Below, one piece after another: positions 12,164 through 23,517 of a DNA stretch of 64,000 nucleotides. The stretch's first letter is position 1. The number at the start of each line of letters is the position of its first letter. The stretch spans positions 620,001 to 684,000 of the forward strand of contig NC_057382.1 of NCBI RefSeq assembly GCF_016906535.1, in the 5' to 3' direction. The translations under genes and the position numbers were made by a program. The stretch comes from Rhizoctonia solani. Lineage: Eukaryota > Basidiomycota > Agaricomycetes > Cantharellales > Ceratobasidiaceae. The notes under the pieces are model-generated. The model was not told the DNA's origin, searched no databases, and was given only the letters and a program-made list of their open reading frames with translations.

Positions 12164-14441
12164 TGCTCACCGCCAAGCCCGCGCGCTCATCGGTCGTGAA
12201 CCTGGTCCCAAAACTCAAAACTCGCGATTTTGCGTCCGCGGCGAGTACGCGATATGGGGTTGCGGTTCCCACTCCTACCAATCCGTTCTCCCGCGATTTC
12301 ATCCCGGGACCGCCCCGGGCCGACGTACCCCACCCTACTCATCCCCCAGGATATTCGCTTCGCGTTCGAGCTCAAGTTGTTGATGAGGTTCGAGATCGTG
12401 CATACATAGAGAACAAAAACAAATTAATTCAAGATATTTCATATATGATCAACTTTGTGCTATACTTGACTCGCATACATCGCCTCTGTGTACATTGTAA
12501 AACCTCCTTTCACCATTTGGTCTCGGATTAACCCATGGTGATCATCATCCCATCACCAACCTCGCGATCACCCGGGACTCGGCGGAGATCAGGTTGCAAT
12601 GTTCATCTTTCAACCCAACCCGAGCTCACCCAACCCACCCACTCAACCAACCACCACGCCACGCGCTCAACTTGTCACTCCGACACAACAACAACAGACT
12701 TTCCACCCCGGTTGCCTCCCCCCTCCGGCCCTCCCAACCCCCGATCTAAACCTAAACCAGGGGAAAAGTTCACACACAGTGGCCACAGGCGAGAAAGAGA
12801 GAGTCGAATACATTCCATGTGGATTGGAAAGTAAATGATCACACCACCCACCCAACCCGGTACAAGTCGATCGCGAGTGGGGGCACATGTGTAACATAAC
12901 ATAATATGGTCCAAGTGGCCCAGGCGTTGCCCTTGCCTTGTCTTGTTGCATCCCCCTCCCGGCCCGCCCGCATGAGATCATCGAGAGGGATAACTTTTCC
13001 GAAACGAAAATGAATGAATGGAATGAATGGATATGACCGTTCCTTGCCTTGATCCATGTTAAACGTGCTCGAGGGGACAGAGAACTAGATATGACAATCC
13101 GTTTCTTGGCAAACGCACAGCGCGCGGTTAACTGGCGTAATAATGCGTATTCAGCACCGGGGTGACACTCGTACGGTTGGTTCCGGCCTGTTCGTGCGAC
13201 TCGCGCTGAGGCAGACGCAACAGATCGCGAAACCCCCCCCCCCCTCCTCCCGCTCGTGGGGCCAAGTCGAATAACCATATATGGTCGCAAAGTTCCCATG
13301 AAAAGACCAGCTCCCCTTGTCTCCCCCCGCGTAAATGACCTATATGTGGTCTCTGCTTTCTCAGACTTGGGCGATCCTTGCGAAACGCTAACTATTTACG
13401 GAACACACTGCCCCTCCGTGATCGATTCTTGGCTTTGAACGCCTAGATGGAGTGATATAATAATATTAATGTGATTCGTGAAATCGAATGAGGTCGTCTT
13501 TGGTTTGGGGCGTACTACCTTGGATGGTACTATATCTCTCACACCCACTCGTCCAAGTCCGACTTTCGATCTCCTCCACTTGCTATTATCACTATTATGC
13601 GTCTTATCATATCGCACACACACATACACGGCCCCGAGCTCACCGCACAAAGCACATGATCGTGACGATACGTTGTTCCATTCCGTCATCTCCCTCCCCT
13701 CCCCCCGCCCCTCTCCTTTCCTCTCCCTTGGGTCTTCTCGCGCTTCACAAGGTTAAAAGTCCGCCACCCACCCGACCGCCGAGCGCGAAATATGTGCGCG
13801 CATTTTGGGTAAAGATTCCTTCTCGCCGGTTTCACTCTGCATATACCCACAGCGCCCCTCTGACCGATATGCAAACAAGGTTTGCGCTCGAATCAAACTT
13901 TATTTTTCACCCCCCGTCTGTGTGTATCTTGTTCTTTTCTTTCTTTTTTTTTTTTTGCCACGACCATCGATTCGCGCTTGGACCAAAATTACAAATTGCA
14001 ATTCCGAGAGGCAAGAGCAGAGATGGGAAAAGCGACAAGGGAAGAGAGGAAAAGCGAAACTATCACGTGAGCGGCGCTTGATGTAGGTCCAGCTTTGTTG
14101 GCGGATGGCTGGACAAAGGAAAAAGCTGAGAGGGTCGAGTTTGGTTACTTTCGGTCCCTGGGGACTTGCGGACCCCGGGGGGCGATCTTTACCGGGGAGA
14201 GGAAGGGGGGTCGGTTGTCCTGTCGCACTTGGCAATTGGCCCCCTCAATGTGCCCAATGACCGGGTGCCAGGACCGGTGTCTGACTGGCGCCACTAACGT
14301 CCGTGATCGCTCGTACAAAAGCAAACGGTCCGAATGCAAAAGTCTTATTTTGTTCTCTCATGGGCATGGATGATCATCAGCGTAATTTTTTGCGTATTTT
14401 ACGCGATCTTTTTTCCCCTTCACTTCCCCCTTCCCCTTTGG

Positions 14442-14466
14442 TTGATGATGATGATGATGATGATGA
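14442..14466. repeat. (GAT)n microsatellite
   Basis: Eight perfect GAT units in a row, in non-coding DNA. Confidence 0.85.
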
Positions 14467-16713
14467 GGCGTCGGGCTTTGGATCAGTAAGAAAAACGGTG
14501 AAAGCTGCGCGCCGCTGTTCAACGTGTTTCGACCTGGGCCCTTGGTCATCAACCGAAGCGGACTCGTCCATCAGCCCAACTCCAACCACGTTCTTCTACA
14601 CCCTCGATGCTGTTTTGTTTACATTCCTCATGGTTATCCCGTACCAGACAGAACATCTACAGAAAACTGGTTACGAATAAACGATGTCTTGTATTGCCTT
14701 TTCCGGGTGTATTGCACGCAATCTCAAACTTCCCTCATGCCTGGGGTCGCCCTTCCTCGCTCGTCTGTCGGCACTCCGTACTCTGGGGCATCACTTCCTC
14801 AAGATGGAACGCGACCCTTGGCCGGACGCTCCGGTCCGAATCTCGCTTAGGCTGGAAAAAGCAAGTGCTTACTGGTCCAAAGGAACCTTCTCGGCGTGAA
14901 CCCCATCCGACCCTAGGCTTGTGCGTAAACCTAATAGACGGAGGAATGACCTCACTCCTCACTTTTTCCAACTGAGATTCCTTGTGCGTCTTCGAGTTCA
15001 TGTGTGTATACTGCTAACAACAGGGGGCTCATATTGACCATCATTTCGTGGCATATGCTCAAGGTTTGTAAGGACTCCTTGGGTCTCTTGTTGTTCTTCC
15101 ACCGGGATCGGGGTAGGATCCTTTTGGTCCGACTTGACTTTCCATTCTCGAGCGTTAATTGGAGTGGTATCCTGTGCCCAGGTTCGGATATGCCTAGACG
15201 AGTCGAGACTAGCCACCGTATGGATGTACGCGCTCTGCTAGTCATTGCTTCAAAACATTGCCACTCGCATCTCTTTTCTGTGCTCATTCCCGGTGTCCAG
15301 CCCTCCAGCTACTGCGATCGGCGTTCAACTTTTGATCTGCGCACATGAGCGCTTTCCGACTTGGATGTACGCCGCGCTCTGCTATGCAAATAACGCGCTC
15401 TGCGAGCATTAATTGGACACCCATCATTCTCACGATAGTCTTAAACTCCCAGCCTTGGTCCGTTTCGGCCCTTGCATACCCCCGCGCACCGGATCCTCCT
15501 CCCGGCAAGGCATCTTGTGATCAGCTCGGCGGATAAGTCTCATGCGCCCAGGACACTCGAATCATGCTCTCCATGGGTTCCTCTCATGATCCCTTTGACG
15601 GACGTGGCAACTGAGTTCCTCGTACCGGCGCATTCCTATCCCCTGTGACCCACCTGCTCAACTGGGGACGTCTTCGTGAGGTGAGCGACCGTACCCGGGA
15701 TCCTGGGGGTAAATGAATATATGCTTGATAGGGAAGGTGCGTAAACGTATAGTGGTCGAACAATAGGCTAGGAACTCGGGAGGCGTTTGGCGCTGTTGTG
15801 GTCAAAATGGATTTTGTCCCTTGCTTCAAGTTATCCAGGGCCACCACCGAAATGAACGTCATCATTGGAAGCTGGGATCCTATCTGATTTACGGCTCACC
15901 TCCCCCCTATGTCTACATTACAACATTCTGTCTTGTGAAAATTGTAATTTTTTACACGCTCTTCGATGGCTTCATATTAGAACTTCTCGAGTCTAAAAGC
16001 CAATTTTACGGAGCCTCATCCGAACTCGTCCAGAGCGTTTTGGTACTAGCGATTGTGGATACAAATTTGTGTTTATTAATGGATACATACCCTACGGCCA
16101 TCGAACCTTCAATTGGCCACGTAGGAACTCAAATCTTCAATTGGTCGTATCTTTCGATTTCATCGAATCGGACCGCTCGCGAGACTTGTTAAGCGGGTAT
16201 ACGACTCCTGGGACCGTTGCGCTTTTGGGTATTGGGCTTGCATTTTGGATGTGGGTGCACCGGTGCGAGGTACCACCGTCCATTGTACGTCCGAATAGTC
16301 AATATATTAGGTCAAATGAGACTGAAAGGCACCGTATCACCCGTTCTTATTGTCAACTATTATATCGCGTGGACGTGTAAGTTGATGGTCGGCAAGTTAA
16401 TCCTAGGAAACGGTATACGTCATATAGTATGCAGTATTGGACGCCGGGAGTGGGGAATTCGCGACCGGCGACCTCGGTTCCGTATTAAGAGCTCTTTCTA
16501 GGTAATAACATTACTTTTATCGGATCAAGAAGTGTTATTGGCTTCAAACAAGTATGTAACAAGTGCTTGAAGTACTCGAGGCTCTGAGACGTTCAGAGTT
16601 GTATCGAACGATGTGTAATGAGTAAATGAGGTCATATTCGGTAAACTATGAGTAAAGTCAAATACAACGCCGAGTTCGGCCAACCCTGAGAAGTTCGGCT
16701 CAAACAATTGCCT

Positions 16714-17061
16714 TCGGAACTTACAGCTACAAAGTGAACTCGGTAAGCAACTGCCGCACAAGTATAGTTACAAATACGCACTTGGAGTTGGACTGATTCT
16801 TGGTCAGAGTGGTGGGTTCTTTGCCGCTGCTGTTACCCTGGAACGTGTCGCAAATCGACTTGACGCTTGTGTAGGAGTTCGACTTGGTATCAATAGTCGC
16901 GACATCGCCATAATTCGAGTTGACACCAGCAAGGAGTTTTCCGTTCTTGGCAATCACCTGGCTGATTTGTACCTGACGCTTAGTCTGGGAGCTGCAGTTG
17001 CCGCACGAGCGGCAGAGCTTGCCAAAGTCCTGGACGCAGTATGAGTCGATCTTGACAAGGC
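16714..17061 (-). pseudogene. PL3 pectate lyase relic (exons 4 and 5 only)
   Basis: On the minus strand, 17061-16782 is a complete exon 4 of a PL3 gene: 280 nt, the same length as in all four intact copies, open throughout, beginning [15 protein letters not shown] and including the CGNC pair. A donor (GTGCGT) and acceptor lead to a last exon at 16726 encoding CKF, but the codon where the stop should be (16716-16714) reads CGA, which is one transition from the TGA stop of copy 1, so translation would run on. Exons 1-3, signal peptide and promoter are absent upstream; sequence beyond 17062 is unrelated. It is closest to the copy 4 type (for example [16 protein letters not shown]). The relic is therefore truncated by rearrangement and has lost its stop. 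Confidence 0.85.
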
Positions 17062-18300
17062 CTTGAATTGGTGGTAAAGTCATTTGTTTATCACACCATA
17101 CTGGGCCAACTTCGGGAAAACTTTGACAAACTGTGCTTAAGCTGGAAGGCACGGCACGTTAAAATTCACTTGGCAGGATGTATACTCGTATTTCAAACTC
17201 ACATATGGACGCAGTGGCACATGTGGCCTCGGGCATCTTGTTCGAATTCACTTGGTCGCTGCCGCATATAAAGTGTACCCAATTGAGTATAAACGCGGGT
17301 TAGAGTGGAAGCAATGGCCCATCGGTACCCTTGAATAAATATGTAGCTAGAGTGGTAGCCTCTTCGGGTGGCCGGAATTTTGTATCTCCCTCGAGTATGT
17401 GGACTTTGAACATCTATTGCATCTTGTAGGGTACTAGTCTCTACTAGCAGCGATCAAAATTAGGCCTTCAATTCCGATACTAGCGTTACATTTGTTGGCC
17501 TTAGACTCATAAGATTTTGAACTAGTAGGAAAGCCCTCGTACTTGACAACCGCAAATGTATGTACAATCCTTGTAGGGGATCGCTTCTAGCTCTGTTTGC
17601 GTATGGTGTACCAGTCAGACCCCAAAACCCCGCTATAGGTTGGCTCGAGGTAGCTAGGATCTCTTTGTCTTTACATAGACGGATATCTCCTTTGAGGAAA
17701 ATGCAATTAAATGAATGAGATACCGAAGTGAACTGGGGTGTATGATACCCTGACAGAAAGTTATTGGGTGGTAGCATCATCCTTCGATCGGGTACTGAGA
17801 TCGAGGCGCATACATTGGATTTTAATTTCTTCCCTTACCGTCATAGCTTTGCGAGAGCCGGTACCTGTACCGATTTTACAGTCACCGTCTCTCAAACTCG
17901 GCGTGAAGCTCCCTTTGCAGTTGAAACTTAATAAAATAATTTTTTAAGATAGTGCAACATTGCAAACATACGCATGTATACCCGCATTAAATATATGAGT
18001 TCAATATCGATTTTGAATTTCTATAGAAATGAGCCAAAAACATAGCTCAAATGTACATTAGATTCATCATTGAGTCCGTTTGTGAGACTATGTTTGAAGC
18101 ATAATCTCCGTTTTGTTGACATGTTCGACTTTGTGGAGACATCCTAGTGCCTTATTGATCTTGTCCACAGAGAGAATTTCGAAATTGTTACTAGATCGTT
18201 GGCGTGTACTACAGGTCACACCTTTGGGCCATAGAGCGTGAAGTCCCCTATCAGCTCCGTGAACGTCAACTGGCAGTCGAGATCCAAGTCAAACAAGGGC
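17062..18300. other. Intergenic region
   Basis: AT-rich DNA with no supported gene, RNA or mobile-element feature. It separates the PL3 relic from the 3' end of the LRR gene. Confidence 0.5.
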
Positions 18301-19798
18301 TTACGCGGCTATTGTTTTTGAAAAATTATCTGAAAGTCCAAATGATGTTTCTAGAGCGTAAAGATCGTTCCGGAAGATGTGCATATTAAAGTGCAGGCGG
18401 GATAGAGACGAAGATAGGCGAAGGGTATGCAGTTCGTCTATAGATGGCCAGTTGTTGAGATGAACCGACAACGAAAGTTGTTGAAGTCGGGGCATGTGTT
18501 TTGCCATAAATACGAGGTCATTAAACGTAAAAAGGTAATTACGTATTCGAAGATCTTCCAATTTTGGTAATGCAAGAGCGAGTTGCTCACTATCCCAGCG
18601 TGGTGCATCATAATATCCGCCCTTTCCTACCAGCCACAAGCGACGTAGAGGTAACTGCGCCAGGCTATCCATTATCTCGGCAGAAACCCATGATACATAT
18701 CCTGAGGAATTATTATCATAATCTAAGCGCAAGGTTGTCACCAGTGGACTACCCTGGCAAATAGAACGTACAAAGCCGCAGATATGGGCTTGTGTCACGT
18801 GTGTATTTATTCGCACATAAATGGAGGTAAGGTGTTGGAAGAGAGAAACAATATTCCACGTTTGATTCGCTGAGTCAGATGTAAAATGAGGGTTGATTTC
18901 TAAGTGCCAAAGAGAGGGGAAGCTATCATGAGGAAGAGATTCATACGGTGGTTTGTCTATCCTTTCCAAACTAAAGAGTCCTAGGGGATCATAGGGCTCG
19001 CTCAGAGTAAGAGACTCGAGGTAGGGTAAGCTACCAAGGGCTGCTAGCACTTGAGGATCTAAAGCCACGGGACCAATGCCAAGAATACGAAGGTTACGGA
19101 GCTGGGCCAGCGAGTTGGCTAGTTGACCCGCGTGAATGGGTCCCATACGGGTCTGCTCAGCAACATTACTCAACTTCAGCGAGCGGAGATGTGGGGACTG
19201 TTGTGCAATTGTAGAGACTAGATGAGATAGAATATATGGTTCCATGTAACGATGGGCCTGACGGGAGTGGTCGATTTCTACCATAGTCGGCGTCAAGAAT
19301 GCTGAAATAAATGGTACCGGGTCTGGAACTGTGTTCATACTAGGTATGGCCAAGGATATTCTCAGGATTTCGAGATTCGTTAGGATAGACTCTGTGCCGA
19401 CGAGTTTGAATAGCCTGTCCCATATTACGTTTGATTGCTTGTTTCTTCGATGTCGCGAAAGTTCTTTGACATATGGTGCATAAAAACGGACTCGCGTGAG
19501 TGCTTGCGCAACCAGAGGTTGCAAGTTCTAGCTTGCTTCAACCAGTGCAAGTTTCTGCTCGAGTCAAGCGGCGTACCTTTACGAGTGAGGTATCAAGGTC
19601 ATTCATTAGATAAGCACCAGAGCCAGGAATCAGTCTCATCAGTATTATAGGTGCGGTCTCAGGAAGGCATCTCCAGATGAGTGGGACTGCACAATCAAAG
19701 AATAAATGGGAAGTAATTATCAGTCTGGCAAGATCGGATTTTGGCACTTGTTCACAGATAAGATAAACAATTTCAGCTATCTCAAACAAGTTAGCCAT
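18301..19798 (-). CDS. F-box-like leucine-rich-repeat protein
   Basis: Predicted 482-aa protein with one 49-bp intron (19576-19528) joining exons 19798-19577 and 19527-18301 in phase 0. The first 50 residues (LFEIAEIVYLICEQV, DLARLIITSHLFF, LIWRCLP) follow the spacing of fungal F-box-like motifs. The remainder carries irregular leucine-rich repeats such as LRSLKLSNV, LRNLRILGIG, LPYLESLTLSEP and LEDLRIRNYLF. Proteins of this build are usually substrate receptors of SCF ubiquitin ligases and are strongly expanded in Agaricomycetes. The reading frame is clean. No partner or substrate can be inferred. Confidence 0.78.
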
Positions 19799-20196
19799 GG
19801 CCGCTACTCCCTAAAGTACAAACGTCGATTTGCGACCAAGAGCCTCTTGAGACTCTATAATCGAGTTCCGTATCACGTGTCATCGATCAATTGGCAATTC
19901 TACGCGGGCACAACGCGATGTAAGTTAATTTCCCTGGAGAATGAGTTCATTGTCGCTAGTCCTGCGAGACATCTAAGTGATCAGTTTGTCTTAAATAGTA
20001 AAGATGCCCTGAAAAAACCACCTTAGATTAAGCACGACAACATCCACGAGCTTACAATTATCAAAGCTACACCAAATTAATTAAAGCTTTGGGTCTGAAA
20101 ACACCAACAACAGCCACCATGACTACTGACCCTATTGCTAAAACCATGGGAGTTTTTGGCAGAGAAAATGTTTGCTTCAGACTTTGTTGATCAAAG
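19799..20196. other. Intergenic flank of the inverted duplication
   Basis: Unique sequence leading into the left arm of the PL3 inverted repeat. No gene seen; it does not resemble the right flank after 23488. Confidence 0.5.
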
Positions 20197-20404
20197 TACT
20201 ATATGTCCGCTATACCCTCTGTATTATTATGTACTCCATAGCCTCCTGCGAACTCAATATACATCCCAATAAATAGACAGATGCTCCAAACTGGGCCATG
20301 CGTAAGGAAGGAATCCAATAGTATTTAGCACTATTTACAGTTGGGATTATTGCTGTAGACAGTGATATGTAACAAGAGTATAATTATAAGTTAACCGGGT
20401 TTGG

Positions 20405-21398
20405 TTAGAACTTGCAGCTGTGCGACGATTACTTGTGAGCGAACAGCCACGATAGCAATAAAGATAGCGTGCTTACCTAGCGTTGGCCTTGTTCTTGGTC
20501 AGCGTCGTCGGCTCGTCGCCCTTGTTGTTGCCCTGGAACGTGTCACACACTGACGTCAGGCTGGTGTACGAGTTCGTCTTGGTGTCGATCGTCGCTACGT
20601 CTCCGAAGTTCGAGTTCACGCCTGCAAGCAACTTGCCGTTGCGAGCGATGATGTTGCTGATCTGCACCTGACGTTTGACCTGGGTGCCGCAGTTGCCGCA
20701 CGAGCGGTAGAGCTTGCCGAAGTCCTGGACGCAGTACGAGTCGATCTTGACGAGGCCTAGGCGGAAATGGTAAGACGAGCTGGAGTTTGAAGCTAGGCGC
20801 ACAACTCACCTCCGCCGTTGTGCTGGACGACCTTGTCGGACGCACTCTTGGCGCCTCCACCGGTGATGGTGGAGGTGCCGGAGCTCTGCCTGATGGTGAT
20901 GGCGTCCTCGCACACGTCCTCGAACCAGACGTTGCGGATGGTGCAAGGGCCCTGGCAGTGCACACCCTCGTTCTGGTCCACACCGATCACGGCGTTGCTG
21001 CAGGGTATATGCGTCAGTATATGTATATAAAGCCAGCTTGGATGCGACGACTGCAACTTGAACTTACGCGAGAGTAGCACCGGACTCGAGGATGAAGACG
21101 GCGTCCTTGGTGCCGCCCTCCTTCTGACCGCCGCACTTGACACCACGGCCGTAGCGGAGGTTCTTGCCTGCGAATCGACGCATATAAGTATATGTGAAGT
21201 AAGCTAGCACCTCGGACACTTACCGTCGAAGGTCTCGCCAGCCTTGATGGTGCGAGCTGCGGACAGCTTGACGTTGGTAGATGCGGATGGGTTGGGGAAC
21301 GAGCAGCTGGCCGCGCGCTTCTCCGAAGGAGCCGCGAGCGCGGTCTGAGCGAACATGCCGGCGACGATGGCAAAGGTAGCGAGCGAGAGCTGAACCAT
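20405..21398 (-). CDS. Secreted pectate lyase, PL3 family (copy 2)
   Basis: Predicted secreted pectate lyase of 251 aa. Exons on the minus strand are 21398-21224, 21167-21068, 20997-20810, 20756-20477 and 20417-20405, with the same phases as copy 1. The signal peptide, KR site, [13 protein letters not shown] block and terminal CKF are all present. The coding sequence is identical to copy 3 in the opposite arm. Unlike copy 3, its upstream DNA beyond the arm (21577 to about 21941) remains homologous to the upstream region of copy 1, so copy 2 keeps what looks like the original promoter of that lineage. Stop codon is TAA, whereas copy 1 uses TGA. Confidence 0.94.
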
Positions 21399-21485
21399 GA
21401 TGCTGTAGGTAGTAGTAGGCTAACGAGGGGCTGGTAGTAGAGTAAGTCTGAGCTGAAGATGCTCAGCACTCCTCCCGCCGCTTTC

Positions 21486-21493
21486 CTTTTATA
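21486..21493 (-). promoter_or_regulatory. TATA box of PL3 copy 2
   Basis: TATAAAAG on the minus strand, 88 bp before the ATG at 21398; mirror image of the element of copy 3. Confidence 0.65.
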
Positions 21494-21576
21494 CCTAACT
21501 ACATCCCGTGCCTTGGACTCTCGGGTTGGCACAGTGACTACCACCTGCCTCTGTCCACTCGTTGCACGTGGTTTGA

Positions 21577-22108
21577 CATTTCTTCATCATTTGATATTTT
21601 AATTCTTTTATCGCACACTCTCCGAGTACACGTCAAGCCCGAGTGACCTTGACCACAGCCAGAGTCACCCGGGCCAGTCCATTTGCCACTCCAGTTTCAT
21701 TTTGTGCGGCCACACCATGACGTGTCACCTCCATTGGTTATCTCTGGCGATTGTACCTAGTCCCGTTGCTGAGATTAGCCTTCGCGATTATTTCACGAAC
21801 TGTGTCCCGCACTGAGATCTGGCCAGCTCATGAGCATAGTTTACATGTATAATGCACTTTGTGAACCTTATTAAGTTACATGGTTAATTAGCGTTGGCAC
21901 TTGGCAATCGATCCACGTTCAGCTAATCATATACATTTGATTGTATATTAAATACAGGCATGGTTATTTGCATTAAGTACCTCTTACCGGTGTGTGCCTA
22001 GCGACTCTTCGGCCGGGCCGGATGAGTGAGTAGTGTGAAAGCGACGACACGTCAAAGCTGGCTTGGCACGATGACCGACAGAGCACTGTTACGAGCATTG
22101 AACGAATA
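21577..22108. other. Spacer of the PL3 inverted duplication (divergent promoter region)
   Basis: This 532-bp unique spacer lies between two divergently transcribed identical genes. The left part (21577 to about 21941) matches, in reverse complement, the upstream region of PL3 copy 1. The right part contains 22041-22071, which resembles the upstream region of PL3 copy 4 at 63862-63890 (shared ACACGTCAA followed by TGGCTTGGCA). The two promoters facing each other are therefore of different descent. Confidence 0.75.
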
Positions 22109-22191
22109 TCAAACCACGTGCAACGAGTGGACAGAGGCAGGTGGTAGTCACTGTGCCAACCCGAGAGTCCAAGGCACGGGATGTAGTTAGG

Positions 22192-22199
22192 TATAAAAG
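22192..22199 (+). promoter_or_regulatory. TATA box of PL3 copy 3
   Basis: TATAAAAG 88 bp before the end of the presumed promoter at the ATG (22287 is 95 bp from the first base of the element). Confidence 0.65.
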
Positions 22200-22286
22200 G
22201 AAAGCGGCGGGAGGAGTGCTGAGCATCTTCAGCTCAGACTTACTCTACTACCAGCCCCTCGTTAGCCTACTACTACCTACAGCATC

Positions 22287-23280
22287 ATGGTTCAGCTCTC
22301 GCTCGCTACCTTTGCCATCGTCGCCGGCATGTTCGCTCAGACCGCGCTCGCGGCTCCTTCGGAGAAGCGCGCGGCCAGCTGCTCGTTCCCCAACCCATCC
22401 GCATCTACCAACGTCAAGCTGTCCGCAGCTCGCACCATCAAGGCTGGCGAGACCTTCGACGGTAAGTGTCCGAGGTGCTAGCTTACTTCACATATACTTA
22501 TATGCGTCGATTCGCAGGCAAGAACCTCCGCTACGGCCGTGGTGTCAAGTGCGGCGGTCAGAAGGAGGGCGGCACCAAGGACGCCGTCTTCATCCTCGAG
22601 TCCGGTGCTACTCTCGCGTAAGTTCAAGTTGCAGTCGTCGCATCCAAGCTGGCTTTATATACATATACTGACGCATATACCCTGCAGCAACGCCGTGATC
22701 GGTGTGGACCAGAACGAGGGTGTGCACTGCCAGGGCCCTTGCACCATCCGCAACGTCTGGTTCGAGGACGTGTGCGAGGACGCCATCACCATCAGGCAGA
22801 GCTCCGGCACCTCCACCATCACCGGTGGAGGCGCCAAGAGTGCGTCCGACAAGGTCGTCCAGCACAACGGCGGAGGTGAGTTGTGCGCCTAGCTTCAAAC
22901 TCCAGCTCGTCTTACCATTTCCGCCTAGGCCTCGTCAAGATCGACTCGTACTGCGTCCAGGACTTCGGCAAGCTCTACCGCTCGTGCGGCAACTGCGGCA
23001 CCCAGGTCAAACGTCAGGTGCAGATCAGCAACATCATCGCTCGCAACGGCAAGTTGCTTGCAGGCGTGAACTCGAACTTCGGAGACGTAGCGACGATCGA
23101 CACCAAGACGAACTCGTACACCAGCCTGACGTCAGTGTGTGACACGTTCCAGGGCAACAACAAGGGCGACGAGCCGACGACGCTGACCAAGAACAAGGCC
23201 AACGCTAGGTAAGCACGCTATCTTTATTGCTATCGTGGCTGTTCGCTCACAAGTAATCGTCGCACAGCTGCAAGTTCTAA
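22287..23280 (+). CDS. Secreted pectate lyase, PL3 family (copy 3)
   Basis: Predicted secreted pectate lyase of 251 aa, identical to copy 2. Exons are 22287-22461, 22518-22617, 22688-22875, 22929-23208 and 23268-23280. All five exons have the same lengths in every intact copy (175, 100, 188, 280 and 13 nt). Only about 180 bp of promoter is shared with copy 2; further upstream the sequence instead resembles that of copy 4. Copy 3 is convergent with the GT32 gene, with 237 bp between stop codons. Confidence 0.94.
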
Positions 23281-23517
23281 CCAAACCCGGTTAACTTATA
23301 ATTATACTCTTGTTACATATCACTGTCTACAGCAATAATCCCAACTGTAAATAGTGCTAAATACTATTGGATTCCTTCCTTACGCATGGCCCAGTTTGGA
23401 GCATCTGTCTATTTATTGGGATGTATATTGAGTTCGCAGGAGGCTATGGAGTACATAATAATACAGAGGGTATAGCGGACATATAGTATCATGGTCGTAG
23501 GAATGTGAGACCTATGT

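Larger units (their letters stand above)
11401..16713. other. Long non-coding region upstream of the HMG-box gene
   Basis: About 5.3 kb without a supported gene. Open frames are short, overlap on all strands and match nothing I recognise. Contents are pyrimidine-rich tracts, a 12-base C run at about 13233-13244, a T run near 13946, and the two microsatellites listed separately. A long leader or regulatory region for the HMG-box gene is plausible, since fungal HMG developmental regulators often have one; this is inference. Confidence 0.55.
20197..21576. repeat. Inverted repeat, left arm (PL3 copy 2 with flanks)
   Basis: This 1380-bp arm is the reverse complement of 22109-23488; position x here matches 43685 minus x there. 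In every part compared by eye (3' flank, all exons and introns, promoter to about 180 bp before the ATG) I found no difference, and predicted peptides from both arms in several frames are identical. Confidence 0.93.
22109..23488. repeat. Inverted repeat, right arm (PL3 copy 3 with flanks)
   Basis: Partner of 20197-21576. The arm begins about 180 bp before the copy 3 ATG and ends about 30 bp before the stop codon of the convergent GT32 gene. Confidence 0.93.

Noticed and set aside
15821..16501. Overlapping plus-strand frames with some hydrophobic segments
   Set aside because: AT-rich chance frames; hydrophobicity alone is not support and no intron-exon structure joins them.
20197..23488. Inverted arms as ends of a transposon
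   Set aside because: The arms are a host PL3 gene with its flanks, the spacer holds promoters and no transposase, and no target-site duplication was noticed.
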